A stretch of 64,000 nt of DNA, taken from NCBI GenBank assembly GCA_907165065.1, contig OU015541.1, positions 496,001 through 560,000 on the forward strand, given 5' to 3'. This stretch comes from Caprimulgus europaeus (taxonomy: Eukaryota; Chordata; Aves; Caprimulgiformes; Caprimulgidae). The notes under the pieces are model-generated. The model was not told the DNA's origin, ran no database searches, and saw nothing but the letters and a program-made list of their open reading frames with translations. Below are positions 61,601 to 64,000 of this stretch, one piece after another. Positions within the stretch are counted from its first letter, which is position 1; the number at the start of each line of letters is the position of its first letter. The position numbers and the translations under genes were made by a program.

Positions 61601-64000
61601 ATCGTTTGGGCCCCACTCCAGTGACTCTGTGGAGCAGATGTGATCTTTTGTATAGCACTGGCAGATCTGTTGTATCTTTAGGTTTTGAGTCTCTACTTGA
61701 CACCTCGAGGCCTGTCAGTCCTGCCTCATTAGTGTGAGAGAAGCTCATTTTAGCTTCACAGAAGCCCATCTTATTGCTGTCTTCTCCCATCAGCAAGGGG
61801 CATCTCAGTACATATTGTTGGCAGATTAGAAATGGCATCTGAGTGCTCATTTGGAGGTTAGCGACTTGACAGCTTTGAAAGAGAGACAAAGTGGAAAGGT
61901 GGCTGTTTGGTACTGTACTGGGAGGCAGATTAGCATTTAAAGAGTGGCTGTGGTTTTAAAACAAAAAAAGACTCTAAAAAGGCACCTTAAAACTGTACTT
62001 GTCTTCTAATTCATATCTGCTTAATTTACTGGCACAAAATAATCTCGCTTCTCTGTCGAGAGGGGCTGTTACAACTGCTGCCTTCGCTGTGTAATCAAGA
62101 CAGCAGTTGCCTGGATTCGGCTCCTGTGATCACCGTGCTTGGATCAGAATACAGAGCAGACACAGCCTTTGTTTCCTGCTCTGGAGGCTCCCAGTCCTGG
62201 CCTGTTGATGTTTTTCTGTTCAGGAATGTAGTGCTGGTGAGGAGAGGAGCCGGTCAGCCCTGTACGTGGGGGCGGGGTAAGCGGTAGCTCAGGAGTTGTC
62301 GTCTTTCTGGAATGGGATTTTTGGATATTCCAGTCAATCTTTGATCTCTTGCCAGACTCAATGTTGCTTAGCTTCAGACCAGGTTTGATTAAATTTAAGC
62401 AATTAGGAATGGATTTAGGGTGAGGAAAGTCACTTCTTGCACAGAACTGGGTTTTTCTTTTTACTGGCAAGAGCTTGTGTGCAAGTTTTGCCCGGTCGTG
62501 CCTGTGCCCATGGTTTTGAGAACCTGGAGTAAATTACAGTTGTGCAAATGCCAGCGTCTCCAGGATCTGATGCTGCAGCGTCCTGGAGTGCAGCCAGAGC
62601 AGTGGACTTCATGGCACTGGTAACTAAGTGTTGTGTTTTAAACTTAACTTGTTCTTTCACTGGCAAGCTAGGCTTCCAGGAGGAAAGGAAAAGTGTTTCA
62701 TTACCTGTGCTTTCCTCTCCCACTTTTGGGGAGCAGTGGTGAGCAGCTGAGCTTCTGAGTCACCCAATCAGGTTTCTGTGTGGTGACCATCCGTTACGTC
62801 CTTGGCAGAGAGAAGTGCACAGGGTTAAATTTCCCTCTTGTGCCTCGAAGACTCTGTGTGCAATTAGATGCAGGGACTTGTTCTGATGAAAAAGGAGGAT
62901 CTGGGAGCCTACCTCAGCGTTGGTGCTGGTGACCTTGTGTGTGTTTGCCCGGCGCGCGCCCGCGGCGAGGAAGCGCCGTGCTGCGCGGCACAGGTACAGC
63001 GCTCTGCCTGCTGATGGCTCTAATGAGAAAATATCGCTCCGCTGGCGTGTGCCCACCTGCCAGCGGCTGCGTCATAAATCACACGGCTGCAGCGAGCTCG
63101 TGGGGCTGACAGCCTGCTTCCTTTATTTAAGAACACAACAAAAAAACAGACCCCAAAATGCAGAGGGTCGCATGTGACATCACTTTGGCCGGTCGGTCCC
63201 CGTGAGAGTGGGTGGCGGGCTCAGCGGGTGGACGTGGCCGGCCGTGCTCGGGGGAGCTGCGCTGAGCTGGCTGCTGGGCTGCTCTTGCTGGTGTTTGGAA
63301 GAAGATGCTCTGTCTGAATGAGGCGAGTGGCCTCTCGCCTTCTGCTTCTGGCCTCTGTTTGGGCAGCTCTTGCCAGTGAGACCCCACGTGCGCAGAGGGA
63401 GAGCGGGCTGTTGGCGTTCCCCGGGAAGCCAGTGGTCTTCTGCTGACAGACCCTGGCTGGGTTTGGCCCCATTGATATCTCTAACAAAGGGAGCTGGAAG
63501 AACAAGGCTGGGCATGGCAAAGCTGTGCTGGTGCAGAATGTTCAGACCTGTTTTCTCAATCATCAGTTGATAATGAAGTTGGAAGCCTGATGGGTCTTTG
63601 AGTCCTTGGAGTCATGTTCTGCACTGCTTAACAGCACCCTCAAATGGCCAGTAAAAGAGCAGGTTTTTTGTTCCCTTTTGACATTTGACTCATAAACAAT
63701 AGGTGCACTGGTTTGTTCCATGTGCACAGTCTCTGATCACTCAATTTAGAAATGTAATTTGTAAGTTTAAATTAAAATTTTAATTTGCAGATGGACACAC
63801 TTCATGACCAGCAAAGGCAAAACCTTGTTAAAACTGGAGGAAATATTCTGTGAATTTAAATGAACTATTGAAAATACTTCTTTGGTGAGGAATACATGGA
63901 TGTTAATGTTGTGGGGAATAAAGCATTTCTTAAGAAACTGCAAATATCACCAACATTTTGGCACTGCTAATGGGAAGTCCTTTGGGAGGCAGTCATCACA
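58670..64000 (+). other. CTNNBL1: CTNNBL1 intron 13 (partial, at least 5.3 kb)
   Basis: Runs off the right edge. Contains GC/CpG-rich patches at about 59210-59470, 60540-60850 and 62940-63110. AT-rich blocks with homeodomain-like words occur (e.g. CTCTAATGAGAAAATATCGC near 63016). No exon matching the next CTNNBL1 residues was found. Confidence 0.85.

Noticed and set aside
63780-63800. TTTGCAG/ATGGACACA as CTNNBL1 exon 14
   Set aside because: The acceptor looks good but the following frame does not read DMVRRGE or any CTNNBL1 sequence.
1-64000. Endogenous retroviruses, LTRs, Polinton-like elements, CRISPR arrays, rRNA or tRNA genes
   Set aside because: Looked for on both strands; none could be supported from the sequence.

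Overview
This window looks like a gene-poor but well-behaved piece of a bird genome. The reasons are a CR1-type LINE fragment as the only clear transposon, short introns, a GC-rich background with few interspersed repeats, and vertebrate gene families with avian-like compactness. The species cannot be told from the sequence. The bird call is inference.

Left part (about 0.7-10.4 kb): a small group of secreted whey-acidic-protein (WAP, four-disulfide core) genes. WFDC2 (HE4) lies on the minus strand (coding 2606 to 980, three coding exons, two WAP domains, 124 residues) with a probable separate 3' UTR exon and an AATAAA signal at 691-696. At 6196-6112, also on the minus strand, there is an orphan first exon: a TATA box, a start codon, a clean signal peptide and a phase-1 donor. 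I cannot place its mature part with confidence. It could be its own small secreted gene or an upstream first exon that splices into WFDC2. At 8462-10409 on the plus strand there is a five-exon gene encoding a signal peptide and three complete eight-cysteine WAP domains (166 residues). All WAP exons are phase 1-1, the family's shuffling unit.

Middle part (10.4-21.3 kb): no protein gene I can support. GC-rich sequence is interrupted about every kilobase by AT-rich blocks of roughly 150-400 bases full of ATTA/TAATTA, octamer (ATTTGCAT) and GATA-like words. This looks like a cluster of developmental enhancers, to be confirmed by alignment. A 16-base minisatellite sits at about 13998-14077.

Right part (21.3-64 kb): CTNNBL1 on the plus strand. 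A CpG island with a duplicated ETS-type site precedes exon 1 (ATG at 21803). Thirteen coding exons (464 codons) run to 58669. The last roughly 99 residues, probably three exons, lie beyond the right edge. The product is the ARM/HEAT-repeat partner of the Prp19/CDC5L spliceosome complex and of AID. The most striking feature is intron 4 (32018-35992). It has no GT or AG boundaries but a textbook U12-type AT-AC intron: ATATCCTT donor, TCCTTAAC branch site, AC acceptor. So a gene for a spliceosome-associated protein needs the minor spliceosome for its own mRNA. A CR1 fragment (minus strand, about 34335-34772) sits in this same intron. The introns also hold enhancer-like AT-rich blocks, a G-quadruplex motif, GC-rich patches in the last intron, and two long antisense open frames of uncertain meaning.
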